From Pedobacter glucosidilyticus DSM 23534 (GTDB lineage: Bacteria; Bacteroidota; Bacteroidia; Sphingobacteriales; Sphingobacteriaceae): 64,000 bases of DNA. How positions within the stretch are numbered: position 1 is the stretch's first letter; each line of letters opens with the position of its first letter. This document shows, in pieces, positions 8,346 to 16,886 of the stretch. The stretch lies in contig NZ_KE384313.1 of NCBI RefSeq assembly GCF_000425145.1, forward strand, positions 62,001-126,000. The letters run 5' to 3'. Below the pieces are notes generated by a model that was not told the DNA's origin, did no database searches, and was given only the letters and a program-made list of their open reading frames with translations. The position numbers and the translations under genes are program-made.

Positions 8346-9317
8346 ATGATGCAAGCTGAAACGCTGAATCGTTTTAACAGAATAGTTTCCATATTTATCC
8401 ATTTACAAGCTGGCAGAATTGTTAGAGCGCAAGAACTGGCACAACGCTTTCAAGTAAGTTTACGTACCATTTACCGCGATATTAAATCATTAGAAGCGGC
8501 AGGTGTACCCATTAGTGGCGAAGCCGGAATTGGCTACTATCTTATGGAAGGCTACCGGGTGCCACCCACCATGTTTACACCAGAGGAAGTTAACAGCTTT
8601 GTAGCTTCAGAAAAACTGATGCAAAAATTTAGCGATAAAAACTTAAGCGCACACTATGAATCCGCCATGTTTAAGCTAAAATCTGTATTAAGAGGCCAAA
8701 CCAAAGATAGAGTTACCACGCTAGAAAATCAGGTTTGGATTAATACCGGTCATGATGTTTTTAACGACCAAGTGCCCGATGCTTTAAACATTTTACTGGA
8801 TAGCATGGCAGAAAAAAAGCAGGTTACCATTCGTTATCAAAATTTACATGCCGAAGAAATTGTAGAACGTATTATTGAGCCTATTGGGGTTTTTAACGAA
8901 AATAACTTTTGGTATATGATGGCTTTTTGCTTGCTAAGGCAAGATTATAGGCAGTTTCGTACCGATAGGATATTTTATATCGCTAAAACTGAACATCGTT
9001 TTAGTAAGAAACATAGTCCAGAACTTTTAGACGAATACAGAAAAGCTATAGAAGGGCAAAAAGAGAAAACTAAAGTAGTTATCAAGATTGATAAGGATAT
9101 TGCCCGTTATTTAAGTACAGGAAGGAAATACTATGGTTTCGTCTCAGAAAAGGTTATCAGAAATAGTATTGAAATGACTTTCATGACCAACGATACACAT
9201 GAAAGCTTTGCCCGCTGGTTTATGATGTTTGCAGACAAGGCAGAAATTATAGAACCCGATAGCTTAAAAGAAAGAATAGCCGAAATTATAGCCGCAATAA
9301 ATATAAAATTACGGTAG
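8346..9317 (+). CDS. YafY-type transcriptional regulator (HTH + WYL domain)
   Basis: A 323-residue protein. An N-terminal winged helix-turn-helix (about 8-65, LAQRFQVSLRTIYRDIKSLE, typical HTH_11/DeoR style) is followed by a WYL effector-sensing domain (about 140-225) and a WCX-like C-terminal extension. WYL regulators bind small ligands or nucleic acids and often control stress or defence genes. It faces the DinB transcription unit convergently, and in Bacteroidota such regulators commonly lie near DinB-like genes. The regulatory link here is inferred. Confidence 0.88.
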   Translation: MMQAETLNRFNRIVSIFIHLQAGRIVRAQELAQRFQVSLRTIYRDIKSLEAAGVPISGEAGIGYYLMEGYRVPPTMFTPEEVNSFVASEKLMQKFSDKNLSAHYESAMFKLKSVLRGQTKDRVTTLENQVWINTGHDVFNDQVPDALNILLDSMAEKKQVTIRYQNLHAEEIVERIIEPIGVFNENNFWYMMAFCLLRQDYRQFRTDRIFYIAKTEHRFSKKHSPELLDEYRKAIEGQKEKTKVVIKIDKDIARYLSTGRKYYGFVSEKVIRNSIEMTFMTNDTHESFARWFMMFADKAEIIEPDSLKERIAEIIAAINIKLR

Positions 9318-9326
9318 TAATAACAT

Positions 9327-9542
9327 CTAATCTAACTCTCGACAATACAAACCCATATTTTCTAATCCTTGCGCAATATCTAAAGCTTCAAGCAAAGTAG
9401 TTTCAACCCGGAGGATGCGGTCGCAATCCTCCAGATCAAAATTTCAGTTTCCGTTTTCATCAATGAGGTTTTTCATGACCTCATTAACTTTTGGCACCAA
9501 TTCTTTTTCAACTGATGTTTTAAAACCCAGTATTTTTTTCAT
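9327..9542 (-). pseudogene. Small conserved gene broken by an in-frame TGA
   Basis: Downstream of dinB on the minus strand, an ATG at 9542 opens a 72-codon frame (including its final TAG) that reads sensibly except for one TGA at 9446-9444 (codon 33). The parts are MKKILGFKTSVEKELVPKVN up to ...DENGN, then the stop, then NFDLEDCDRILRVETT to a TAG at 9327. The text after the stop remains protein-like in the same frame (ENGN-stop-NFDLEDCDRILR), so a TGG tryptophan codon turned TGA is the simplest explanation. Such short proteins of about 70 residues are familiar in Bacteroidota, but I cannot name the function. The ATG lies 2 bp after the DinB stop codon, so it was the second gene of that operon. 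Confidence 0.65.
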
Positions 9543-9544
9543 AA

Positions 9545-10030
9545 TTATCTTTCCCAAAAAAACGGAGGCTCAATTCCTAAAGAACGTAAATACACATAAC
9601 CTTGCCCCCTATGATGAATTTCATTATCTATAAAGTAAAAAATAGTAGACCAAACAGAGCCTTCATATTGACCAAAGGCCAAAATATGCTCATGAAAGCG
9701 TTCTACCGGAATTTGCCCCCATAATTGGTTCAACTCCTCGGTAGCTTCATCCCAAAGTTTCAGGATATGAGCCTTTTGTTTTCCATGCTCTATATGTTCT
9801 TTAAGCTCTTCTGTTTTGCTACCTGTAATTTCTCTTAAACCAGGTACGGCAATAGCTAGCAGTTCTTGTACCATATCTGCAAAGGGCCTCATGCCGCCAA
9901 TGCTATAATCAAAAAACTCTTGCTCAGGAAAAGCTTCTATTAATCTACGGGTTAAACCTCTGTGCCCTTGCCAATGTGCTAGTAATTCTTCTGAAGTAAT
10001 TACTGCTGTGTTTGCTTTTGTAGTTTCCAT
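9545..10030 (-). CDS. DinB family protein
   Basis: A 161-residue protein with the four-helix DinB/YfiT fold pattern. A His in LLAHWQGHRGLTRRL near the N-terminus and the FIDNEIHHRGQGYVYLR stretch with paired histidines near the C-terminus match the metal-binding triad of the superfamily. Members act as thiol-dependent S-transferases or are of unknown function; the E. coli-style DNA damage role does not carry over to this family. It heads a two-gene unit with the broken small gene that follows. Confidence 0.85.
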   Translation of the reverse strand: METTKANTAVITSEELLAHWQGHRGLTRRLIEAFPEQEFFDYSIGGMRPFADMVQELLAIAVPGLREITGSKTEELKEHIEHGKQKAHILKLWDEATEELNQLWGQIPVERFHEHILAFGQYEGSVWSTIFYFIDNEIHHRGQGYVYLRSLGIEPPFFWER

Positions 10031-10188
10031 AATGATTTATTTATATCCCAAAACTACTTTTGAAATTGACAAAGGCTTGTCAACAATGTTTAGCTATTTT
10101 GTAACCAATATCATTATCCTACAGTATGCAAATATGTATCTTGCATCATCATTTAAAAAAATAAGATATAGCTTACACTCATAAAAAC

Positions 10189-11184
10189 ATGCTTAATAAT
10201 ATGAAAATTGCCGTTTTTAGCACTTACCATTACGATGAAGAATTTTTAAATAGATACAATACCGGTCATGAGCTTACTTTTTTCACCCTAGCGCTTAATG
10301 CAGATACCGCCCCTTTGGCTAATGGTTTTGATGCCATTTGCATTTTTGTAAATGATAAAGTAGATAAAGCAGTATTAGAAATACTAAAAGCTGCAGGTAT
10401 TAAATTAATTGTTTTAAGATGTGCTGGCTTTAATAATGTGGCTGTAGCCGATGCAATAGCCATGGGCATAACCGTAGTAAGGGTACCTGCATATTCACCA
10501 GAAGCAGTTGCAGAACATGCTATGGCATTGATTTTAACCTTGAATCGTAAAACACATAAAGCTTATAATCGCGTACGCGAAGGTAATTTTTCTTTAGAAA
10601 GATTGATGGGTTTTAACCTGCATAACCGTAAAGTAGCAGTTATTGGCACAGGAAATATTGGTAAAGCATTTTGTAAGATATTAAGTGGTTTTGGCTGTAA
10701 AATAAGTGCTTATGATTTGTACCCGCAAGATAAAGTTAAAGCCATGGGTGTACAATACGGCACTTTAGAAGAAACCTTATGCGATGCTGATATTGTTTCT
10801 TTACACTGTCCTTTAACGCCAGAAACGCAATACCTCATTAACCAAAAAACATTAAAATTATTTAAGCATGGTGCCATGCTCATTAACACCAGTAGAGGTG
10901 CTTTAGTACACACTAAAGATGCTATAAAAGCTTTGAAAAGCGGTCAGTTAGGGGCTTTAGGTTTAGATGTTTATGAGCAGGAAGGAGATTTATTTTTCCA
11001 TGATTTATCAGAAGGAATTATACAAGATGAATTGATTACCCGTTTAATTTCTTTTCCTAATGTTTTAATCACCTCGCATCAAGGATTTTTTACGCAAGAA
11101 GCCATAGGGGAAATAGCAAGGGTTTCTTTTGCCAATATTGATGCTTTTTGCAATGGCGAAGAACTAAAAAACAAGGTAGACTAA
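10189..11184 (+). CDS. ldhA: D-lactate dehydrogenase / 2-hydroxyacid dehydrogenase
   Basis: A 331-residue NAD-dependent enzyme that interconverts D-lactate and pyruvate. The Rossmann motif is GTGNIGKAF at about residue 152. The substrate Arg lies in the NTSRGALV stretch, and the acid/base Glu and His lie in the GLDVYEQEG and TSHQGF stretches. Length and the VLRCAGFNNV motif fit the LdhA group better than phosphoglycerate dehydrogenase. The start could be ATG 10189 or ATG 10201 (MKIAVFSTYHYDE); the second gives the usual N-terminus. It converges with the DUF1801 gene, overlapping it by 4 bp at the stops. Confidence 0.9.
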   Translation: MLNNMKIAVFSTYHYDEEFLNRYNTGHELTFFTLALNADTAPLANGFDAICIFVNDKVDKAVLEILKAAGIKLIVLRCAGFNNVAVADAIAMGITVVRVPAYSPEAVAEHAMALILTLNRKTHKAYNRVREGNFSLERLMGFNLHNRKVAVIGTGNIGKAFCKILSGFGCKISAYDLYPQDKVKAMGVQYGTLEETLCDADIVSLHCPLTPETQYLINQKTLKLFKHGAMLINTSRGALVHTKDAIKALKSGQLGALGLDVYEQEGDLFFHDLSEGIIQDELITRLISFPNVLITSHQGFFTQEAIGEIARVSFANIDAFCNGEELKNKVD

Positions 11185-11537
11185 CGCACTGCCTTGTTTT
11201 CTTCCACCCTAAAAGCTACTATCTTCTCTATCAAAGCATAAGGAATAGGCTTATTTAAAGGAAATTGTACCGAGCCTTTTCCTTGTTTATAAGCAGCCAA
11301 CTTATCTACAAATGCGGTATGGCCACTTGGTGTTGCATAAAAACCAATATGATTTTTAAAAGCAGCAAAATATACTAATGGTTTTTTATGAAGCTTATAA
11401 GCAGGCATACCATAGCTGATGCTTTCTACAACATCTGGTGCAAGTTTTTTGATAAGTTCTCGGATTTGTTTTAGCTGGTGTTGGATAACTTCAGGAAACT
11501 GAGCAATATATACATCAACAGATGCTAAACTTTCCAT
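11181..11537 (-). CDS. DUF1801 family protein (YdhG-like)
   Basis: A 118-residue protein of the DUF1801 / YdhG-like fold. The signature stretches are VVESISYGMPAYKL, LVYFAAFKNHIGFY and GKGSVQFPLNKPIP. The family is related to the frataxin/iron chaperone-like fold, but its role is not established. It lies 10 bp downstream of the DUF72 gene on the same strand, so the two are probably co-transcribed. Confidence 0.88.
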   Translation of the reverse strand: MESLASVDVYIAQFPEVIQHQLKQIRELIKKLAPDVVESISYGMPAYKLHKKPLVYFAAFKNHIGFYATPSGHTAFVDKLAAYKQGKGSVQFPLNKPIPYALIEKIVAFRVEENKAVR

Positions 11538-11547
11538 TTGATACAGT

Positions 11548-12435
11548 TTAAAATAAGGTTGGATTTTGAGTTGCCATTACCGGGATATGCAAACTGGTAC
11601 CTACAGCTTTATTAAGCTTTTGTATGAAATAAGCAGACAATAAAGGCGAAGCCAACTCTACATTCTGGTGTACAAAAAAATATAATTTTTCTAAACCTGC
11701 GGCTTTCCATAGGGTGATGCGTTCTACCCATTCATCTAGTCTGCTATAATCAGATTCATGATTGGCGCCTACATAACGTATAAAGGCAACAGGTGTACTT
11801 AATTTCATGTGTATCATGTCTCTTCTGCCTGCTGTATCTACCAAAACATTGGTGATATGATGCTTTTTTAATAATTGGTAAAGTTCATCGGCAACAGCCT
11901 TATTGGTGAACCATTCTTCGTTTCTAACCTCAATAGCTAATGGGATAACTTTAGGGAAATCTTCTACAAAAGTTTTAAGTCGGTCAAAATCTTTAGGCTT
12001 AAAATTATCATGCAATTGCAGAAATACCATACCCAGTTTTTCTTCAAAATGGCTTATCGCATCGCAAAATAAGGTAACGGGTTCTTTAACATCTATCAAC
12101 CTTCTATAATGACTTACCGTATTGGTTATTTTAGGGAAAAATTTAAAACCATCGGGTGTTTTATCTTTCCAGCTGCTTACTTGGGCACTACTGGGTAGAT
12201 TATAAAAAGTGGCATTTAGCTCAATACAATTAAATTGAGTTGCATAATAAGTTAACTCATCTTTTGTTCCTTTAGGATAAAAACCTTTTAAATCTGCTTT
12301 ATTCCATTTTGCACAGCCTACGTAAGCCTCAAAAGTATTTTTTGCCGGCTTACTCCATATTTCCTTAGTTTCAGGAGCATCTGCCGGAAGGCTAAAATTT
12401 ATAAGAGATGGGTCTTCTACTTTTCCAAATTGCAT
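11548..12435 (-). CDS. DUF72 domain-containing protein (YecE-like)
   Basis: A 295-residue protein with a TIM-barrel-like DUF72 domain. Recognisable stretches are YVGCAKWNKADLKGFYPKGT at the start of the domain, FNCIELNATFYNLPS, FKFFPKITNTVSHYRRL, and AIEVRNEEWF. The family is widespread, and an endonuclease-like or hydrolase role has been suggested but not settled. It is the first gene of a two-gene unit with the DUF1801 gene and lies 27 bp downstream of the histidine-kinase stop. Confidence 0.88.
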   Translation of the reverse strand: MQFGKVEDPSLINFSLPADAPETKEIWSKPAKNTFEAYVGCAKWNKADLKGFYPKGTKDELTYYATQFNCIELNATFYNLPSSAQVSSWKDKTPDGFKFFPKITNTVSHYRRLIDVKEPVTLFCDAISHFEEKLGMVFLQLHDNFKPKDFDRLKTFVEDFPKVIPLAIEVRNEEWFTNKAVADELYQLLKKHHITNVLVDTAGRRDMIHMKLSTPVAFIRYVGANHESDYSRLDEWVERITLWKAAGLEKLYFFVHQNVELASPLLSAYFIQKLNKAVGTSLHIPVMATQNPTLF

Positions 12436-12462
12436 AATATCATCAAAATTAAAACATAATAC

Positions 12463-14178
12463 TTAGCCTTTTGGTAGGGTAAAGCTAAACTCAGAACCAA
12501 CACCTTTTTGACTTTTAACACTTATCGTTCCTTTATTAGCCAATACATATTCTTTACATAAAATTAAGCCCAAACTATTTCCCTTTTCGTTACCAGTTCC
12601 TGCTAAACTGATATTTTCAAAGTTGAAAATACGACTTTGTTTTTCGGCCGACATGCCTATACCGGTATCTTTAACCGTAATTTTAATCATTTCTTTTTCC
12701 TCTTCAGCAAAAATTTTGATACTGCCACCAGCATTGGTAAACTTAATAGAGTTGCTAATTAAATTTCTGATGATAAAGTCTAGATGTGCTTTATCCACCA
12801 CTACTTTAATATCTGTAGGCACCTCATTGCTAAAGGATAGCTTTTTATCTTCTAAAAGTACATTTAAAAAATCTTTATTGAGGTCTATTTCTTTGGAAAT
12901 AGAAATGGTTTGAGGGTTAATTCTTAATCCTTTTATTTGGGTTTCTCCCCATTTCACCAAGTCATTTAGGGTATCTAAATATGCAGTACTATTTTGTGTT
13001 ATTTTGTCTATCAACTCAGCCTTTTCCTGCTCATCCAAATAACCGGCTTTTACCATCCCCAATAAATTAATAATAGCGGCAAATGGTCCTCTTAAATCAT
13101 GAGCCAAAACAGAGAAAAGTTTATCCTTTACACTATTAGATTCTTTTAATTCTTGATTGGCCTTAGATAACAACTGATTGAATTGTTTATTTCTGCGATT
13201 GTTAATCGCCATAAAAACCAATACAAACAAACCCAAAATTGCAACACCTAAAATGATAGTGCTGCGTAAGTTTTGCTGGGTATTGATGTATTGTAGCTCT
13301 TTAACCCTAGCTTCTGATTTGCTTAACTCATAATCAGCTTGCAAATCGCTTATTTTACTGTTGATATCTTGATATAAAAAACTATCGGCCAAGTTTTTCT
13401 CAGCTTCCTTTAACCTCAAAGCTTCTTTATAGTTACCAGCTTGGCGGTAAAGAATAACCATTTGGTTAAGAATTTCTACTTCTCTTTTGTAGATATTATT
13501 TTTTTTAGCAAGTTCTAAAGCTTGCTGATAATAAGCCAGGGAAATTTTACCATCAATATTTTTATAATTTTCTGCCAAACCTAGTAATACTTCCATTTCT
13601 CTCAAGAAATTTTGTATTTCTTTGGCTTTTTTAAGTGCATCTTTTTGTAGCAGAATAGCTTCTTGCTTTTTACCTGTAAGCGCATAAACACTTGCCAAAT
13701 TATTAGTTAAGGTAATGTTTAAGCCTTGATATTTGATATTATTACTTAAAGCAATCCCTTTTTTAAGATAATGCTCGGCTAAGTCGTAACGTTTAATATC
13801 TCTGTAAATCACCCCAAAATTATTATAGATATTAAGTGTGATATTAGAAAATGGGATAGTATCGTTGATAAACTCGGCCTTTTTCAGGTATTTTAAAGCA
13901 ACAGGATAGTTTTTCTGGCCTAAGTAACCTTCCGCTACTGTAAGGTTAGACTCCATAATACCAAAAGCATAATTATTTTTTTCGCTTATAGCTAATGATT
14001 TTAAAAAGTATTCTATGGCTTTATCATGGTTACCCTTTCTATTTTCTACCACCCCTAACCGTATAGTAACTGCCGAAATACCTTTTACATTACCCGTTTT
14101 TTGGTAAAGCATTAAGGCTTGTAAATATTGTTTTCTAGACTCGTTGTACTGTCCTTTATTATCGTATATCATCCCCAA
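12463..14178 (-). CDS. TPR sensor histidine kinase, main reading frame after an in-frame stop
   Basis: 571 codons remain after a TAA that separates this frame from its natural N-terminus (14179-14430). They carry several tetratricopeptide repeats (about 1-280) and one membrane helix (about 302-325, STIILGVAILGLFVLVFMAI). A HisKA domain follows with the phospho-acceptor in VLAHDLRGPFAAI, then a HATPase domain with N box NLISNSIKF, G1 box DTGIGMS and G2-like SLGLILCKEY. In the intact gene the TPRs would lie in the periplasm and the kinase in the cytoplasm. The listed start is a TTG right after the stop; translation from it or from the ATG two codons later would lack the export signal, so the product is probably not functional. 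Confidence 0.75.
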   Translation of the reverse strand: MGMIYDNKGQYNESRKQYLQALMLYQKTGNVKGISAVTIRLGVVENRKGNHDKAIEYFLKSLAISEKNNYAFGIMESNLTVAEGYLGQKNYPVALKYLKKAEFINDTIPFSNITLNIYNNFGVIYRDIKRYDLAEHYLKKGIALSNNIKYQGLNITLTNNLASVYALTGKKQEAILLQKDALKKAKEIQNFLREMEVLLGLAENYKNIDGKISLAYYQQALELAKKNNIYKREVEILNQMVILYRQAGNYKEALRLKEAEKNLADSFLYQDINSKISDLQADYELSKSEARVKELQYINTQQNLRSTIILGVAILGLFVLVFMAINNRRNKQFNQLLSKANQELKESNSVKDKLFSVLAHDLRGPFAAIINLLGMVKAGYLDEQEKAELIDKITQNSTAYLDTLNDLVKWGETQIKGLRINPQTISISKEIDLNKDFLNVLLEDKKLSFSNEVPTDIKVVVDKAHLDFIIRNLISNSIKFTNAGGSIKIFAEEEKEMIKITVKDTGIGMSAEKQSRIFNFENISLAGTGNEKGNSLGLILCKEYVLANKGTISVKSQKGVGSEFSFTLPKG

Positions 14179-14430
14179 TTAGTTAAGCATCATCGCTTTA
14201 CCATTATCATCATTTAACCTGTTGGCAAGCTCCAAACCACGGTTCACAAAATAAAGTGCGGTATCAGGTTTAAAGTATCGATATCTGCTTACTAAAGAAT
14301 CATAAAGTTTAAGCTGTGGATTTAGCTTTACTGTTGGCTGAAAACCAAAACTTAAAACCGAGCACAGTATAAGTACTAAAAAAGTTAGGCTTTTGATATA
14401 ATGCTTTTTTATGGTTTTAGATGCAATCAT
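14179..14430 (-). pseudogene. N-terminal fragment of the same TPR histidine kinase
   Basis: 83 codons with a signal anchor (about 12-32, YIKSLTFLVLILCSVLSFGF) and the first TPR helices, ending in GKAMMLN then TAA at 14181-14179. The next codons in the same frame read LGMIYDNKGQYNE, a typical TPR continuation, so the stop interrupts one gene of about 655 codons. A single-base change from a sense codon such as TAT/TAC (Tyr) or CAA (Gln) would account for it. A sequencing error, a genuine nonsense mutation and rare read-through are all possible. Confidence 0.7.
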
Positions 14431-14598
14431 ATTAAGTTATACTAATATAAAAATCTATCTGATAGATTTACATATTTTATAGCATTATTATATACGCTTA
14501 TAACCTTAGTCTAGATGGGCATGGCAAAAATTATTTAAAATAATTTTATATCACTTTATGGAATTGGTATAATTATTACATCTTAGAGAAAAACAAAT

Positions 14599-15321
14599 AT
14601 GAATAATATGATAATCCAAATAAAAAAGAACATGAAAAAGTTAGTTTTAACCCTTGTAGCATTAGTTTTTGTAGTTCAAGCTTTTGCCCAAATAGATTTA
14701 AGAAAAAAGATTGAAGTAAATGGAAGTGCAGAAATGGAAATCACACCAGATGAAATTTATGTTGGTATTTCTTTAAAAGAGTATATGAAAGATGCTAAAA
14801 GAAAAGTAAGCATCAGTACTTTAGAAAAACAATTACAGGCCGTAGCTTTAAAAGCTGGTATACCTGCTCAAGATTTCATGATCAATAACTTAAGTAGTTA
14901 TACCAATTATTGGGAAAAGAAAAAAGACCCTGCATTTTTAGCCAGTAAACAATACCGTTTAAAAGTAAAAGACCTTTCTAATTTAGATGCTATCATTGCT
15001 GCTGTTGATGCACAAGGAATTGCATATACCAATATAGAAAGCTACTCGCACTCTAATATTGAGGCTTACAAAAACGAACTTAAAGTTAAAGCCCTAAAAA
15101 ATGCTAAAGATAAGGCTACTACATTGGTAGAAAGTATTGGCGAAAAACTAGGCGGGGTATTGTTAATACAAGACCACAATAGTGATTTTACGCCACAACC
15201 TATGATGTATAAAACAATGGCTGTGAGAGCAGAAATGGCAGATGCCGGAGCAATGCCAGATATTGATTTTAAGAAAATTAAACTGAATTACACGATTAAT
15301 GCTGCTTTTGAAATAAAGTAA
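14599..15321 (+). CDS. SIMPL domain-containing exported protein (DUF541)
   Basis: 240 codons from the first ATG; the start at 14632 (MKKLVLTLVALVFVVQAFAQ) is better because it gives a clean signal peptide cut after AFAQ. The mature part opens with IEVNGSAEMEITPDEIYVGI, the hallmark of SIMPL/DUF541, followed by alpha/beta repeats. Family members lie in the periplasm or on the surface and have been linked to oxidative stress resistance in a few species; the exact role is unclear. It stands alone between the divergent histidine-kinase gene and the convergent rpiB. Confidence 0.85.
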   Translation: MNNMIIQIKKNMKKLVLTLVALVFVVQAFAQIDLRKKIEVNGSAEMEITPDEIYVGISLKEYMKDAKRKVSISTLEKQLQAVALKAGIPAQDFMINNLSSYTNYWEKKKDPAFLASKQYRLKVKDLSNLDAIIAAVDAQGIAYTNIESYSHSNIEAYKNELKVKALKNAKDKATTLVESIGEKLGGVLLIQDHNSDFTPQPMMYKTMAVRAEMADAGAMPDIDFKKIKLNYTINAAFEIK

Positions 15322-15414
15322 TGGCTGATTCTTTTTAGATAAGGATACAACCTAAAACTTATCATTTCAAAATCAAAGAAGGCTGCCTCCTAAATTATTA
15401 GAGCATAGTATGTG

Positions 15415-15439
15415 GAGCGCTTACCTACGGTAAGCGCTC
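15415..15439. terminator. Hairpin between convergent SIMPL and rpiB genes
   Basis: A perfect 11-bp stem, GAGCGCTTACC with GGTAAGCGCTC, and a 3-nt loop sit in the gap between two converging genes. There is no strong T tract on either side, so it may work as a weak bidirectional terminator. Confidence 0.5.
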
Positions 15440-15499
15440 TATTTGATTTATACTGTTTTTAATAACCATCATTAATCTAGATGCTAAAAGCCTTCAAAA

Positions 15500-15934
15500 T
15501 TAACAAGAAATTTTACCTACCCTGTTGGCATGTCTGCCGCCTTCAAATGCAGTAGCTAAGAAAGTATCAATAATTTGTTTAGCCAAATCAAGAGAAATAA
15601 AACGTTCGGGAATACATACAATATTTGCGTTATTGTGGGCTCTTGCAAGTTTTGCCAGCTCAACTTCCCAACAAATAGCAGCTCTTATTCCTTGGTGTTT
15701 GTTGGCTGTTATAGCTACACCATTAGCACTTCCACAAATTAAAATACCTAAATCATAAGCACCACTTTCTACTGCACTGGCTGTAGGATGTGCAAAATCA
15801 GGGTAATCTGCAGAATCTGAGGAGTAAGTTCCAAAATCTTTCACTTCTTTAATTTGAGGTAAGGATTTTAGATAGGGAATAATTTGTCCTTTATAATTAA
15901 AACCTGCGTGGTCTGCTCCTATGGCAATTTTCAT
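15500..15934 (-). CDS. rpiB: Ribose 5-phosphate isomerase B
   Basis: A 144-residue enzyme of the pentose phosphate pathway interconverting ribose 5-phosphate and ribulose 5-phosphate. The N-terminal IGADHAGFNYK motif, the active-site Cys in ILICGSANG, and the C-terminal FEGGRHANRV with phosphate-binding Arg/His are all present. Length is normal for RpiB. It is the last gene of the long minus-strand run, 6 bp after tatC. Confidence 0.95.
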   Translation of the reverse strand: MKIAIGADHAGFNYKGQIIPYLKSLPQIKEVKDFGTYSSDSADYPDFAHPTASAVESGAYDLGILICGSANGVAITANKHQGIRAAICWEVELAKLARAHNNANIVCIPERFISLDLAKQIIDTFLATAFEGGRHANRVGKISC

Positions 15935-15940
15935 ATCCTA

Positions 15941-16819
15941 TTAATTTGCGTAAAACTCTTGTTCTTCTTTTAATCTCTTTTTATTCACTCTGCCAGATAC
16001 ACCAATACTTATTTCATACAATAAAAATAGTGGGAAGCTTACTGTTAACATGGTTAATATATCTGGTGTAGGTGTTACAATGGCGGCTATTATCAAGATT
16101 AACACAATAGCATATCTTCTTTTTTCTCGCATAAATTGCGGTGTCATGATACCCAGTTTTGATAAAATATAAATCACGATAGGTAACTCAAATACAACAC
16201 CTGTTCCAAGCGTTAATGTTGCTACTGATGATAAGTAAGAATCTATAGTAATGGTGTTTTCTATAATATCTGATACCGTATAATTGGTTAAAAAATTCAC
16301 AGAAAGGGGTGCTATAATATAATAACCAAATAAAACGCCTATCAGAAATAACATGCTGGCATAAAAAACAAAACCACTGGCCGATTTACGCTCGTTTTCA
16401 TGCAGTGCAGGTTTAACAAAACGCCAAACTTCCCATAATAAGTAAGGAAAACCTAAAGTTATACCCATAAGTAAAGATGAATTTAGCTGTAAGGTAAACT
16501 GTCCAGCCATTTCTGTATTGATAATTTTTCCTGGGATTTCGGTAATACAAAAATCAGGACCTAAGTTAAAACGTTCTCCAATTTTACACATCATTTGGTA
16601 AGTCCAAAAATCAGGGCGTTTTGGTCCCATGATGATGATATCAAAAAGAAAATCGTAATAAGCAAAGGAAAGAACAGTAAATACGACAATAGCCACAGCA
16701 GAACGTATTAAATGCCATCTTAAAACTTCAATATGATCAAAGAAAGACATTTCTGCCTCTATAGTTTTACCTTTTTGCTTGATAGCTTCAACTAAATCTT
16801 TTTTTCTCTCTTTTGCCAT
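15941..16819 (-). CDS. tatC: Sec-independent protein translocase TatC
   Basis: A 292-residue membrane protein with six predicted helices and the conserved N-terminal FFDHIEVLRWHLIRSA (TatC signature L-E/R-L-R near the first helix). An elongated periplasmic loop after helix 1 (GPKRPDFWTYQ...) is common in Bacteroidota TatC. It binds twin-arginine signal peptides and transports folded proteins. No tatA/B gene is in the window. It lies between accC and rpiB on the same strand; a strong hairpin separates it from accC, so it may have its own promoter. Confidence 0.95.
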   Translation of the reverse strand: MAKERKKDLVEAIKQKGKTIEAEMSFFDHIEVLRWHLIRSAVAIVVFTVLSFAYYDFLFDIIIMGPKRPDFWTYQMMCKIGERFNLGPDFCITEIPGKIINTEMAGQFTLQLNSSLLMGITLGFPYLLWEVWRFVKPALHENERKSASGFVFYASMLFLIGVLFGYYIIAPLSVNFLTNYTVSDIIENTITIDSYLSSVATLTLGTGVVFELPIVIYILSKLGIMTPQFMREKRRYAIVLILIIAAIVTPTPDILTMLTVSFPLFLLYEISIGVSGRVNKKRLKEEQEFYAN

Positions 16820-16829
16820 GTTAAAACAA

Positions 16830-16864
16830 AAATACCATTCTGTTTTATAAACAGAATGGTATTT
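16830..16864 (-). terminator. Intrinsic terminator after accC
   Basis: A perfect 16-bp stem, AAATACCATTCTGTTT (16830-16845) with AAACAGAATGGTATTT (16849-16864), and a 3-nt loop. Read on the minus strand it lies right after the accC stop and is followed by TTTTGTTTT, a good terminator for the acc genes. Confidence 0.75.
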
Positions 16865-16886
16865 GTATAAATAATATCATGAATAT

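Noticed and set aside
9444-9446. The TGA as a selenocysteine or recoded codon
   Set aside because: No SECIS-like hairpin follows, no Cys-containing motif surrounds it, and neighbouring genes use TGA as a normal stop; a mutated Trp codon is simpler.
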